Part shown: one piece after another, positions 19,200 through 27,698 of the stretch
Position numbering within the stretch: the first letter of the stretch is position 1
Layout of the letters: every line of letters starts with the position of its first letter
Assembly: GCF_004924335.1 (NCBI RefSeq)
Contig: NZ_CP024633.1
Span: 1,922,001-1,986,000 of the forward strand
Origin: Mycobacteroides salmoniphilum
GTDB lineage: Bacteria; Actinomycetota; Actinomycetes; Mycobacteriales; Mycobacteriaceae
DNA length: 64,000 bases
Reading direction: 5' to 3'
Position numbers and translations under genes: made by a program
Notes under the pieces: generated by a model
Told to the model about the DNA's origin: nothing
The model's input: the letters and a program-made list of their open reading frames with translations, nothing else
The model's database searches: none

Positions 19200-20997
19200 C
19201 GAAACTGTCGACGAATCCGTCGACGAGATTGTTGATGAGGACGTGACGGGTCGCCATGCGCAGGCCAACGTTCCGATAGACGAGGAGCTGCAGGCTCCGG
19301 GCGAGACAGGCCCGTCACGCGGTGCGGCCTTCGCGGGGGCCCTGCGCGCTCGCGGTATCGCGTTCGTTCAGGCCTGGCTGCGCGCGGCGAGCCGCCAGGG
19401 CGCGGCGTTGATCGGAGGCCTCGCATTGTGTGCGAGCTTCCCGCCTTGGGGTTTCTGGTGGGCCGCGTTCCCGGCCCTGTCGATTCTGGGATGGGTGCTC
19501 TGGTCTCCGAAGACCAGGCTGCGCGGTGGGCTCGGGTATGGGCTGCTGTTCGGTCTCGCGTTTTACATCCCGCTGCTGCCCTGGACGGGTCAGCTGGTGG
19601 GCGCCGTCCCATGGCTGGCACTGTCCTTGCTCTGCGCGACCTGGATGGCCCTGTTCGGTGTGGTGGCGGTCGCCGTGCGGAACCTGCCGGGTTGGCCGCT
19701 GTGGTTCGCCGCCGCGTGGTCGGCTGCCGAATGGGGTAAGGCAAGCGTTCCGTTTGGCGGGTTCCCTTGGGGGCGTATCGCTTTCGGACAAGGCGACGGT
19801 CCCGTACTGAGCCTGGCGCGATATGGGGGAGCGCCGTTGGTGTCCTTCACGGTGGCCCTGGGTGCCTTCGCGGTGACCGCACTCGGCATCGAGATGTATC
19901 GCTGGTGGCGCAGCCCGTCCCTAGGCCCGGATGGTGCCCGGCCGGTGCCCTCGGTGCTACTGCCCGGGGCCTGCGTGTGTCTTGTGCTGTTCGCCATGGC
20001 GGTGAGCTGGCAGCAGGTTCGGCACGCCAGCCACGGTGCCACGGATGGGCGGACCGTCACCGTCGCCGCAGTGCAGGGGAACGTTCCGCGTTTGGGGCTC
20101 GATTTCAACGCCCAACGGCGCGCTGTACTCGACTACCACGTGAAGGAAACTCTCCTGTTGGCCCAGGACGTGAAGGCGGGTAAGGCTCCGGCACCGCAGT
20201 TCGTCGTGTGGCCGGAGAACTCCTCGGATATCGATCCGATCCGCAACGCCGACGCGGCCGAGGCCATCACCGAAGCAGCACAGGCCATCGGCGTACCCAT
20301 CCTGGTCGGCGGCGTGCTGCGGCACCCAGATTCCACCCCCGAACAGCCCAAATCGATCAATTCGATCATCGTGTGGGATCCCAACAGCGGCCCGGGTGAA
20401 CGTCATGACAAGCAGATCGTGCAACCGTTCGGTGAGTACCTGCCGTGGCGGAGTTTCTTCGCGAACTTCTCGGAGTACGCAGACCGCGCCGGATACTTCG
20501 TCCCGGGGGATGGCAACGGTGTCGTCACCGCCGGTGGAGTGAAGATCGGTGTGACGACGTGCTGGGAGGTCCTGTTCGACAGGGCGGCGCGGCTGTCCAC
20601 TCTCAACGGTGCCGAAATTCTCGCGGTGCCGAGCAACAACGCCCTGTTCGGTACTGCGATGAGTGAACAGCAGCTGGCCATTTCCAAGGTTCGGGCCGTC
20701 GAACACGACCGGGAGGTCATCGTCGTCGGCACCACCGGGATCAGCGCATTTATCTCTCCCGACGGCGTCGATGCGGGCCGCACCAAGTTTTTCGAACCGG
20801 CGTACATCGACATGCAAGTGCGACTGCACGACGACCTGACACCCGCCACCCAATGGGGTCCCTGGATCGAATGGGCTCTTGCTGTGATCGCGGGACTTGC
20901 CGTCCTGGCCTCGGCTGGCCTGGCGATACTGCACAATGGAGGGCTGAAGAGGCCGGAACGTGAGGTAGAGCCGTCCTCACCGATTAAGGAGACCTGA
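19192..20997 (+). CDS. lnt: Apolipoprotein N-acyltransferase (stand-alone Lnt domain)
   Basis: A membrane enzyme adding the third acyl chain to the N-terminal cysteine of lipoproteins. An acidic N-terminal extension (1-60) precedes six or seven membrane segments (about 65-270). The nitrilase-type domain (about 290-570) has Glu342 in VVWPENSSD and Cys457 in [10 protein letters not shown] as catalytic residues, and a final membrane helix ends the protein. In M. tuberculosis this domain is fused to Ppm in one protein; here it stops at 20997 and ppm begins 5 nt later, as in M. smegmatis. The two genes remain coupled. Confidence 0.92.
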   Translation: MADETVDESVDEIVDEDVTGRHAQANVPIDEELQAPGETGPSRGAAFAGALRARGIAFVQAWLRAASRQGAALIGGLALCASFPPWGFWWAAFPALSILGWVLWSPKTRLRGGLGYGLLFGLAFYIPLLPWTGQLVGAVPWLALSLLCATWMALFGVVAVAVRNLPGWPLWFAAAWSAAEWGKASVPFGGFPWGRIAFGQGDGPVLSLARYGGAPLVSFTVALGAFAVTALGIEMYRWWRSPSLGPDGARPVPSVLLPGACVCLVLFAMAVSWQQVRHASHGATDGRTVTVAAVQGNVPRLGLDFNAQRRAVLDYHVKETLLLAQDVKAGKAPAPQFVVWPENSSDIDPIRNADAAEAITEAAQAIGVPILVGGVLRHPDSTPEQPKSINSIIVWDPNSGPGERHDKQIVQPFGEYLPWRSFFANFSEYADRAGYFVPGDGNGVVTAGGVKIGVTTCWEVLFDRAARLSTLNGAEILAVPSNNALFGTAMSEQQLAISKVRAVEHDREVIVVGTTGISAFISPDGVDAGRTKFFEPAYIDMQVRLHDDLTPATQWGPWIEWALAVIAGLAVLASAGLAILHNGGLKRPEREVEPSSPIKET

Positions 20998-21002
20998 CCG
21001 GA

Positions 21003-21764
21003 GTGGATCCCGTGACCGAACGTCCGAGCGCCCGGACCCTGGTGATCATTCCGACGTACAACGAGCGGGAGAATCTCCCGCTGATCCTTGGTCGGCTGCA
21101 CAAGGCGCAACCCGATGTCCATGTGCTGATCGTCGATGACGGCAGCCCCGACGGCACCGGCGAACTCGCCGATGAGGCCGCGCTTGCCGATCCGGATCGC
21201 GTGCACGTCATGCATCGCAAGGAAAAGGGTGGCCTGGGCGCCGCCTACATTGCCGGCTTCGGTTGGGGCCTGGCACGTCAGTACTCGGTACTGGTGGAGA
21301 TGGACGCCGACGGTAGTCACGCCCCCGAACAGCTGTCTCGGCTGCTCGATGCCGTGGACGCCGGAGCCGACCTGGCGATCGGTTCTCGCTACGTTCCAGG
21401 GGGCACCGTCGTCAACTGGCCGTGGCGGCGGTTGGTGCTGTCCCGTAGCGCGAACGTCTATGCCCGGTTGGTACTGGGCGTCAAGCCGCACGACATCACC
21501 GCGGGATACCGCGCGTACCGGCGTGAGGTGCTCGAAAAGCTGGATTTGGCAGCCGTCGAATCACACGGCTATTGCTTCCAGATCGACCTCACCCTGCGCA
21601 CCATCGCGCACGGTTTCGAGGTTGCCGAGGTGCCGATCACCTTCACCGAACGCGCGATCGGCGAATCCAAGATGAGTGGGTCGATCATCAACGAAGCCCT
21701 GGTCAAGGTGACCAAATGGGGTATCAGAAACCGCCTGGATCGGGCGCGCGGCATCAATCGCTGA
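21003..21764 (+). CDS. ppm1: Polyprenol monophosphomannose synthase (GT2)
   Basis: A glycosyltransferase family 2 enzyme transferring mannose from GDP-mannose to polyprenyl phosphate, the donor used for lipomannan, lipoarabinomannan and protein mannosylation. The sequence shows [29 protein letters not shown], the DxD-type [13 protein letters not shown], and [15 protein letters not shown]. The protein has 253 residues and no membrane anchor, so it probably depends on Lnt for membrane location. GTG 21012 is a possible alternative start. Confidence 0.93.
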   Translation: MDPVTERPSARTLVIIPTYNERENLPLILGRLHKAQPDVHVLIVDDGSPDGTGELADEAALADPDRVHVMHRKEKGGLGAAYIAGFGWGLARQYSVLVEMDADGSHAPEQLSRLLDAVDAGADLAIGSRYVPGGTVVNWPWRRLVLSRSANVYARLVLGVKPHDITAGYRAYRREVLEKLDLAAVESHGYCFQIDLTLRTIAHGFEVAEVPITFTERAIGESKMSGSIINEALVKVTKWGIRNRLDRARGINR

Positions 21765-21776
21765 GGTAGTCAGCCC

Positions 21777-22538
21777 TCACGCATTGCGGGCCATCAGGCC
21801 GCCGTCGACGGGGATGACGGTGCCGGTGAGATAGGACGCCGCCGGTAGGCACACGCTCAATGTCATGTGCGCGACTTCTTCGGCGCGACCATAGCGACGC
21901 AGCGCGGTGCGCCGACGGGCATAAGTGTCCTTGTCCTCGGCGGAGATCGCCGCCGTCATCGCGGTGTCGATGGGCCCCGGACAGATGCAGTTCACCGTGA
22001 TCCCGTCTCGTCCCAGGTCGACAGCCAAACTCCTGGTCAGACCGGCCAGGCCGGACTTGGCCGCGACATATGGACTGTCATACGGGGTGGCACCGAGAGC
22101 CTCCGTGGAGGCGATGTTGACCACGCGCGGGGCAGGGGAGTTACGCAGGAACGGAAGCGCCGCACGGACAATCCGTTGGGGTGCGGTCAGATGGACGGCA
22201 AGGGAGCGAGCCCAGGTGTCGCCGTAGTCCGGGTCATCGAGCGACCTGAACGCGGCAAAACCGGCGTTGTTCACCACAATGTCCAGTCGGCCGAATCGTT
22301 CGGCGACGGCCGCGACCACCTCGGTGATCTGCCCATCATCGGTGACGTCCAGCGCCCAGGGGGCTGCCGAATCACCGATCTCAGCGGCGACTGCTTGTGC
22401 GTCCTCCAACCGAAGATCGGTCACCGCGACAAAGGCGCCATCCTCGGCGAAAACCCGGGCAGTGGCCTTCCCCATGCCGCTGGCGGCACCGGTGATCAGA
22501 ACGGCCGAACCCGCGACAGACCTGCCGGAGGCACTCAT
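21777..22538 (-). CDS. Classical SDR family oxidoreductase
   Basis: A 253-residue NAD(P)-dependent dehydrogenase with TGAASGMGKATA (cofactor binding), IVVNNAGFAAF, a catalytic Ser in VVNIASTEALG, YVAAKSGLAG (YxxxK) and PGPIDTAM. The C-terminal YLTGTVIPVDGGLMA is typical of 3-oxoacyl-reductase or glucose-dehydrogenase-like enzymes. The substrate is unknown. It lies 24 bp downstream of rbpA on the same strand and convergent with ppm1. Confidence 0.85.
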   Translation of the reverse strand: MSASGRSVAGSAVLITGAASGMGKATARVFAEDGAFVAVTDLRLEDAQAVAAEIGDSAAPWALDVTDDGQITEVVAAVAERFGRLDIVVNNAGFAAFRSLDDPDYGDTWARSLAVHLTAPQRIVRAALPFLRNSPAPRVVNIASTEALGATPYDSPYVAAKSGLAGLTRSLAVDLGRDGITVNCICPGPIDTAMTAAISAEDKDTYARRRTALRRYGRAEEVAHMTLSVCLPAASYLTGTVIPVDGGLMARNA

Positions 22539-22562
22539 CAGGGCGAGTTACGCTGCCGCGCC

Positions 22563-22898
22563 CTAGCCCCTGCGACGGCCCTTGATCAGTTCCAGACGCT
22601 CCTTGAGTAGCTCGTCGAGCTCCTCAACGCTGCGGCGCTCCAGGAGCATGTCCCAGTGCGTACGCGGGGGCTTCACCTTCTTGGGCTCGGGCACATCGCC
22701 GTCGAGGAGGGTGCCTTCCAAACCATTGCGGCATGCCCAGTTGGCCGGGATCTCGGCATCGTGGGCGAAGGGAACGTCGAACTCCTCACCGTTATCGGTG
22801 CGGTAGCGAGCCATACGGCGGGGCGCCAGGTCGTGGTCACGATCGGTTTCGTAGCTGACGGCGCCGAGTCGGCTGCCCCGTAGAACACGATCTGCCAT
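22563..22898 (-). CDS. rbpA: RNA polymerase-binding protein RbpA
   Basis: An actinobacterial transcription factor that binds RNA polymerase and group I/II sigma factors and stabilises open complexes. The 111-residue protein shows the N-terminal tail MADRVLRGSRLGAVSYE, the core YRTDNGEEFDVPFAHDAEIP with CRNGLEG, the basic linker KKVKPPRTHWDMLLERRS, and the sigma-interaction helix ELDELLKERLELIKGRR. A strong Shine-Dalgarno GAGGAGAAG precedes the ATG. Confidence 0.95.
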   Translation of the reverse strand: MADRVLRGSRLGAVSYETDRDHDLAPRRMARYRTDNGEEFDVPFAHDAEIPANWACRNGLEGTLLDGDVPEPKKVKPPRTHWDMLLERRSVEELDELLKERLELIKGRRRG

Positions 22899-23022
22899 GT
22901 GTACTTCTCCTCTTCACTGCGGGTCTCTGCGGATCGGATCCCGCGCTCGAATTGCTGGTGGCTGTCTATCTCAACGCCGTACCCGCGCCGTTAGTTCCCT
23001 GTTCGCGCAGGTTGTGGCCCCC

Positions 23023-23028
23023 ATTATA
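23023..23028 (-). promoter_or_regulatory. Consensus -10 element upstream of rbpA
   Basis: A perfect TATAAT on minus, about 125 nt before the rbpA start, in the 202-bp gap between the methyltransferase and rbpA. No clear -35 hexamer is visible at 16-18 bp. Nothing else is recognised in the gap apart from the rbpA ribosome-binding site. Confidence 0.45.
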
Positions 23029-23100
23029 GCTGGTGAACGCCGTTGTGACGCTCACCGCTGTGCGTCTGCGACGCGTGGCGGGGTATCACGATTACCCGAG

Positions 23101-23997
23101 TCAGCCGCGCTGTGCCGTGGTGATAGCTGCCCGGCCGTCGGCGGGCGATCGGCTGGCATAGGTCGGTGCGTACCGCTGCAGCAGTTCGCGTGTGGTCAGG
23201 TGCTTGCGGCACTGGAACCCGTGCGCGGCCAGCAGTGCGTCGGCATCATCCGCGGTGAGTCCCGTCAGGTACGGCTCGCCAAACCGAGCGGCCGCCTCGG
23301 TCCATAGCCTGGCGCGTACCGACGTGCTGTCTCCTCCGGTGACGACACTGGTATCGAGGTAGTCGAAAACCAGCAGGCTCCCTGGCGCGCATACCGTCGC
23401 GAGGTCGGCAAGTGTCGCGTCGAGCGCGTCCTGGGTGAGGTAGGCGGTCACGCCGAGCCAGATGAACAGGCTCGGCCGGGTGGGATCAAACCCGTTGGCG
23501 AGGAGTCTTTCGCGTAATACATCGTGTTCGAAATCGCAGGGCACCCACACGATCTGATTGTTGTCTTCGGGTGATCGGAGCCGTTCCATGACGGCACGTT
23601 TGTCCGCTTGCGTGGTAGGCGCGTCGACCTCGAAGATCCTGACGGAGCCGTGTGCCGCCCGGCGCAACGTGGTGGTGTCGAATCCGGCACCCAGCAGTAC
23701 AACCTGATCGACGCCATCCTTGATGGCGGCATCGAGGACGTCATCGGTGTAGCGCACCCGTAAGACCAGGAAGAAGTGACCCGCGGCGCCGAACACGGAT
23801 TTCAGCGCTCCGATAAAGCCGCGCGCCACCAAAGGATGAATCAAACAGGCCCGTAGCAGGGGACTGCGGATGAAATGCCGCGAGTACGGATCGTCGAGCA
23901 GGCGCCGCCGTGGCGGCTGCAACGTTTCCGCCGCGCGTTGGGCCGCGCAGGATTGCGCCGTAAAACTCGCCCGACGATCAAGACGACGACTACTCAC
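23101..23997 (-). CDS. SAM-dependent methyltransferase, leucine carboxyl methyltransferase-like family
   Basis: A 298-residue class I methyltransferase of the large mycobacterial LCMT-like (TIGR00027-type) family. The SAM-binding loop is VVLLGAGFDTTTLR, the acidic residue after strand 2 is in IFEVDAPTTQADK, and further motifs are FIWLGVTAYLT and VFDYLD. An N-terminal helix region has YSRHFIRSPLLR. It starts 45 nt after mmpL on the same strand, so it is probably the third gene of an mmpS-mmpL-methyltransferase operon. It may act on the lipid exported there; the substrate is not known. Confidence 0.8.
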   Translation of the reverse strand: MSSRRLDRRASFTAQSCAAQRAAETLQPPRRRLLDDPYSRHFIRSPLLRACLIHPLVARGFIGALKSVFGAAGHFFLVLRVRYTDDVLDAAIKDGVDQVVLLGAGFDTTTLRRAAHGSVRIFEVDAPTTQADKRAVMERLRSPEDNNQIVWVPCDFEHDVLRERLLANGFDPTRPSLFIWLGVTAYLTQDALDATLADLATVCAPGSLLVFDYLDTSVVTGGDSTSVRARLWTEAAARFGEPYLTGLTADDADALLAAHGFQCRKHLTTRELLQRYAPTYASRSPADGRAAITTAQRG

Positions 23998-24042
23998 ACC
24001 GGTCTCCGCATCTGGTGGCCAACATATTCCCTACATCCACGT

Positions 24043-27000
24043 CTAGGCCCGGTGTCCGCCGGACGTCGAGCCGACCAATGCCGGGTCCGACTCCCGCAGC
24101 GCGCGGCACGGCACGCGCATTGGCCACCAGAACCACCGGCCCAGGAGGGTCGCGATGGAGGGGATGACGAGCGAGCGGACGATGAGCGTGTCGAGTAAGA
24201 GTCCGACACCAACGGTCGTGCCGATCTGCGCGAGCGTGCTGGAATAGCCCGCGATCAACGCGAACATCGTGAAACCGAAGATCAGTCCCGCGGTGGTGAC
24301 CACACTGCCGGTCCCCACCATGGCGCGGATGATCCCGGTTTTGATTCCGGCGCGGAGCTCTTCCTTGAACCGGGCGACGAGCAGCAGGTTGTAATCGGCG
24401 CCGACCGCGACAAGGAAGATGAAGGAACACGGTGCGACAGCCCAGTGCAGGGGCAGACCGATGCCGTACTGCCAAATGGCGACACTGAGCCCCCACGCGG
24501 AAAGAAAGGACAGTCCCACGGTGCCGACGACGGCGACCGCGGCGACGAAGCTGCGCAACAACAGCAGCACGACGCAGAACACGAAGGCGAATGCCGCGAC
24601 CGCACTGGTGAGGAAGTCCTCCTTGGCGAAGGCGGCGATGTTGAGCAGCGTGCCCCCGGCTCCGCCGATGCTCACCGTGCTCCCGCCGAGTGACGTGCCC
24701 TTGAGCGCGGCCTTGGCCGCGGGGACGATCTTTGCGCTGTAGTCCATGCTCTCGCGGCTGAACGAATTCACATCGCCCATCACGAGCATCCGGGTGATCT
24801 TGCCGTCGGGAGAGAAGAAGACAGAGAGCGCGGATTGGAACAACGGGGATTCGAAGGCCTGGCTCGGAAGGAAGAAGTACCCGCTCGGGTCTCCCTTCAT
24901 ATACGTGTCTGCGATCTCTCGCAGGAATTGGGTGACCTCGTTCATCTGTACGAGCAGCGAGTCCGCCATGCCGCGGATCGGTGTCAGCGTGCGTTGCGAG
25001 TCGGCGAGAAAACGGTCGAGCATCCGCACCTGGGCCACCAAGTTGGGCAATGATTCCGAGGCGACGCGGGAGGCGTCCACAATGTCCTCGAACTTGCGTC
25101 CTCCCGTCTGGTTGAGTCCGTCGAGAACAGCGAGACCGGTGAGCGCGGTGTTGCACGGGAGAAGCTGCTTGCAGTCGGGAACCATGTCGACGAGCTGGCC
25201 TGCCGCGTCGATGCCGTCCGCAACGAGCGGCTGCATTTGGTTATGGATGCCCTTCGCCATCTTCAACAGCTCGATGAGACGTTGCCGGGTGGCCGCGCCG
25301 GTGCCGCCGGGCAGCTCGACCGCGCGCTGGGTCACCTCAAGGTCTTTGAGGACCACCTTGACCCCTACGGACAGCTGATCGATCTGACCGGTGATTCTGG
25401 CGATGCCGTTGAGCTGCGTGCTCACCATCTCGGCTATCTGCGACATCCGTTCGCCGATGTACCCGCCCTGATAGGTCAGGGTGCCTTGGGGAAGAGGAGT
25501 GATAAGTGGGCGGGTGATGCCTTGCACCGCTTGGACGCCGTCCACCGAGTACACGGCGTTTGTCAGCTTCGCGAGTGCGATCAGGTCGGCGGAGTTGCGC
25601 ATGTCGTGATCGGACTCGACGAACAGGAGATTCGGGTTCAGCATATTGGGCGGCAAGTGCCGATCCGCGGCATCCAGACCCAGGTTCGCCTCGGTGTTGG
25701 CCGGTTGGGCCGCACGCTCGTTGTAACTGATGACATAGGTCGGCAGCACAAGAATCGCGAGTGCCAGCACGGCGAGGCTGCCGGCGAGCACCGGACCCGG
25801 CCAGCGCACCACGTGGGTGGCGATGCGCCGCCAGCGCCGGACGGCGCGCTCTCCGCGCGGTTCGTACAGTCCGAGCCTGCATCCGATCGCCAGCAGTGCG
25901 GGGCCGAGGGTCAACGCCGCGGCAAGAGCGGTGAGGATGCCGATGGTGCATGGCAGACCGGAGGTAGAGAAGGCGGCGAGTCTGGTGAGCGTCATGCATG
26001 CGGTCGCGCCCGCCACGGTCAGCCCCGAGGCGAAGATGATGCGCTGCACGCTCGACAGTGCGGTGTAGTACGCCGTGGTCGGATCCTGGCCGGCTCGTCG
26101 TGCCTCTTGATATCTGCCGAGCAGGAAGATGCCGTAATCGGTCCCCGCGCCAAGGACGATTCCGGCCAGCAAGCTTGACGCGAAAATGGAAATGCCGATG
26201 ATCTCGTGCTGGCCGAGAAGAGCGACGATCGGCCGGGCCGTGACCAAAGCGACGGCCACCACGAGCAGTGGCATCGCGGCCGTGAATAGCGAGCGGTAGG
26301 TCAACGACATGATGATGGTGATGCAGATGGCGCACGCGAAGATGATCGGCAGGATCGATCGGTTGATGGCGAGCAGCTCGTCGTTCACGACCGCGGACGG
26401 ACCGGTCACGTAGATCTTGACTCCCGACGGGGGCGGATACGCCTTGACGATGTCGCGCACGGCCTGAGTGGACTCCATGGCCAGCGCGGTGCCCATGTTG
26501 CCACCCAGGTTGAGGTAGCTGAAGGAAGCCTTCCGATCCTGGCTTTCGAACGCCGGAGCAAACGATGGGTCGGACCATAGGTCGATCGTCGTGATGACGT
26601 GTTTCTTGTCCGCCTTGAACTTCTCCATCAGGTTGGCGTAGTACTGGTGCATCTCCGCGCCGAACGGTTGGTCGCCCTCGGCGAGCACCGCGACGAAGTT
26701 GTTCGTACCGCCGTTGCCAAAATACTTGCCCATGTTCGACAGCGCCTGTACCGATGAGGCCTGATCGGGCAAGAAGGACAGGGCGTGTCCCTCAATCACC
26801 TTCTCCAACTGAGGGCCTGCGGCGTTGAGCCCGCACGCGAGTAATACCCATAGGACAACAATGGGTATGGAGAGTCCATACAGCAGTCGGGCGTACAGGG
26901 GTCGGTGCTGCTCGGTGCCCGCGTAGGTCTCACGACGGAACGGCACAGAGAATTCCCCGCGCACTCGGCGACCGAATGCGCGCGATCGGGCGGCGAACCC

Positions 27001-27078
27001 ATCAGCTGCGGCAGACGCCGCAGGTGTGCCGGGAGCGGGTATCGGGCCGGTATCCGCTTCGGCCTCGTTCCCGGTCAT
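24043..27078 (-). CDS. MmpL-family RND transporter
   Basis: An inner-membrane lipid/siderophore exporter of the RND superfamily, 1011 residues. The start is the ATG in the ATGA that overlaps the mmpS stop. One membrane segment near residue 60 is followed by the first periplasmic porter domain, then a bundle of five or six helices (about 200-390), a second large periplasmic domain (about 430-740, with a coiled segment and two cysteines in PDCKQLLPCN), and a second bundle (about 760-960). The proton-relay Asp-Tyr pairs of MmpL proteins are visible in GAGTDYGIFLLGR and GADYNLLLVAR. The cargo is most likely the product of the divergent PKS. Confidence 0.93.
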   Translation of the reverse strand: MTGNEAEADTGPIPAPGTPAASAAADGFAARSRAFGRRVRGEFSVPFRRETYAGTEQHRPLYARLLYGLSIPIVVLWVLLACGLNAAGPQLEKVIEGHALSFLPDQASSVQALSNMGKYFGNGGTNNFVAVLAEGDQPFGAEMHQYYANLMEKFKADKKHVITTIDLWSDPSFAPAFESQDRKASFSYLNLGGNMGTALAMESTQAVRDIVKAYPPPSGVKIYVTGPSAVVNDELLAINRSILPIIFACAICITIIMSLTYRSLFTAAMPLLVVAVALVTARPIVALLGQHEIIGISIFASSLLAGIVLGAGTDYGIFLLGRYQEARRAGQDPTTAYYTALSSVQRIIFASGLTVAGATACMTLTRLAAFSTSGLPCTIGILTALAAALTLGPALLAIGCRLGLYEPRGERAVRRWRRIATHVVRWPGPVLAGSLAVLALAILVLPTYVISYNERAAQPANTEANLGLDAADRHLPPNMLNPNLLFVESDHDMRNSADLIALAKLTNAVYSVDGVQAVQGITRPLITPLPQGTLTYQGGYIGERMSQIAEMVSTQLNGIARITGQIDQLSVGVKVVLKDLEVTQRAVELPGGTGAATRQRLIELLKMAKGIHNQMQPLVADGIDAAGQLVDMVPDCKQLLPCNTALTGLAVLDGLNQTGGRKFEDIVDASRVASESLPNLVAQVRMLDRFLADSQRTLTPIRGMADSLLVQMNEVTQFLREIADTYMKGDPSGYFFLPSQAFESPLFQSALSVFFSPDGKITRMLVMGDVNSFSRESMDYSAKIVPAAKAALKGTSLGGSTVSIGGAGGTLLNIAAFAKEDFLTSAVAAFAFVFCVVLLLLRSFVAAVAVVGTVGLSFLSAWGLSVAIWQYGIGLPLHWAVAPCSFIFLVAVGADYNLLLVARFKEELRAGIKTGIIRAMVGTGSVVTTAGLIFGFTMFALIAGYSSTLAQIGTTVGVGLLLDTLIVRSLVIPSIATLLGRWFWWPMRVPCRALRESDPALVGSTSGGHRA

Positions 27079-27488
27079 GCGACTTGCACCTTGCAACTGG
27101 CGATACCGCCGGTGGCCGTCGCGACTTGTTCGTCGCGGACCTGTCCGTTGACAGTGATCCGGCATCCGACCCCAGCGGCATTGGATTGCACGACCATGCT
27201 GGTCACAAGGGAGGGCTCGACGGTGCGCAGCGCCTCCTGCCATGGCAGGACCGCGCCGACATTCTGGTTGTGGCCGTTGTCATCAAGATAGGACACCGTC
27301 GCCACCGTCCCGGCGGGCCCGATGGCTTCGTACTGGATGGTCCGCTCGGAGAGGCTGCCGAGTACGGGGAGGCGGCTCACGGTTCCCACCGCCTCATCGG
27401 GGATCTCGCTCGACCGCAACTTCAGAATGAACACGGCCGCGACCGTAAGGACCGCCAGCACAACAAGATACACCCAGGCGCTTCTCAT
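27075..27488 (-). CDS. MmpS-family accessory membrane protein
   Basis: A 137-residue partner of the downstream MmpL. One N-terminal membrane helix (AWVYLVVLAVLTVAAVFIL) precedes an extracytoplasmic beta-rich domain with IQYEAIGPAGTVATVSYLD, WQEAL and paired cysteines (GVGCRITVNG, ASCKVQ). These features define the MmpS4/MmpS5-like family. ATG 27488 is chosen for the family-typical short N-terminus; the frame stays open to 27545. It is divergent from the PKS. Confidence 0.9.
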   Translation of the reverse strand: MRSAWVYLVVLAVLTVAAVFILKLRSSEIPDEAVGTVSRLPVLGSLSERTIQYEAIGPAGTVATVSYLDDNGHNQNVGAVLPWQEALRTVEPSLVTSMVVQSNAAGVGCRITVNGQVRDEQVATATGGIASCKVQVA

Positions 27489-27698
27489 CAAGCGACCTTT
27501 GGAGGAAGCGGCAAATCCATTGTGAAACACCCTTCGTGTTGCCAATCAGGCGCGTACAGTGCGAATTCCACAGGATGACACGGCAGGCAAAGCTTCTTCG
27601 ATGATGACGATGATTGCAGATGAGTTAAGAGCGTCCCGCTGTTTCGGCAAAAGTTCCATTGTTTCCGGACGGTCCAATAACTAGGAGAGGGCAGAGCA
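27489..27698. promoter_or_regulatory. Divergent control region between mmpS and the PKS
   Basis: This 210-bp gap holds the promoters of both arms of the lipid locus. A short inverted repeat AACAC-CCTTC-GTGTT lies about 40-55 bp before mmpS. A 27-codon ORF (27601-27684, ATG to TAG) ends inside the PKS Shine-Dalgarno AGGAGAGG (27683-27690). No convincing -35/-10 pair could be assigned. Confidence 0.4.

Noticed and set aside
20995..21003. Frameshift or nonsense mutation splitting a fused lnt-ppm gene
   Set aside because: The ppm gene has its own plausible GTG starts, and separate genes are known from other rapid-growing mycobacteria, so the split is natural.
25337..26578. 413-codon frame within mmpL in another phase
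   Set aside because: It is an Arg/His-rich out-of-frame shadow of MmpL.
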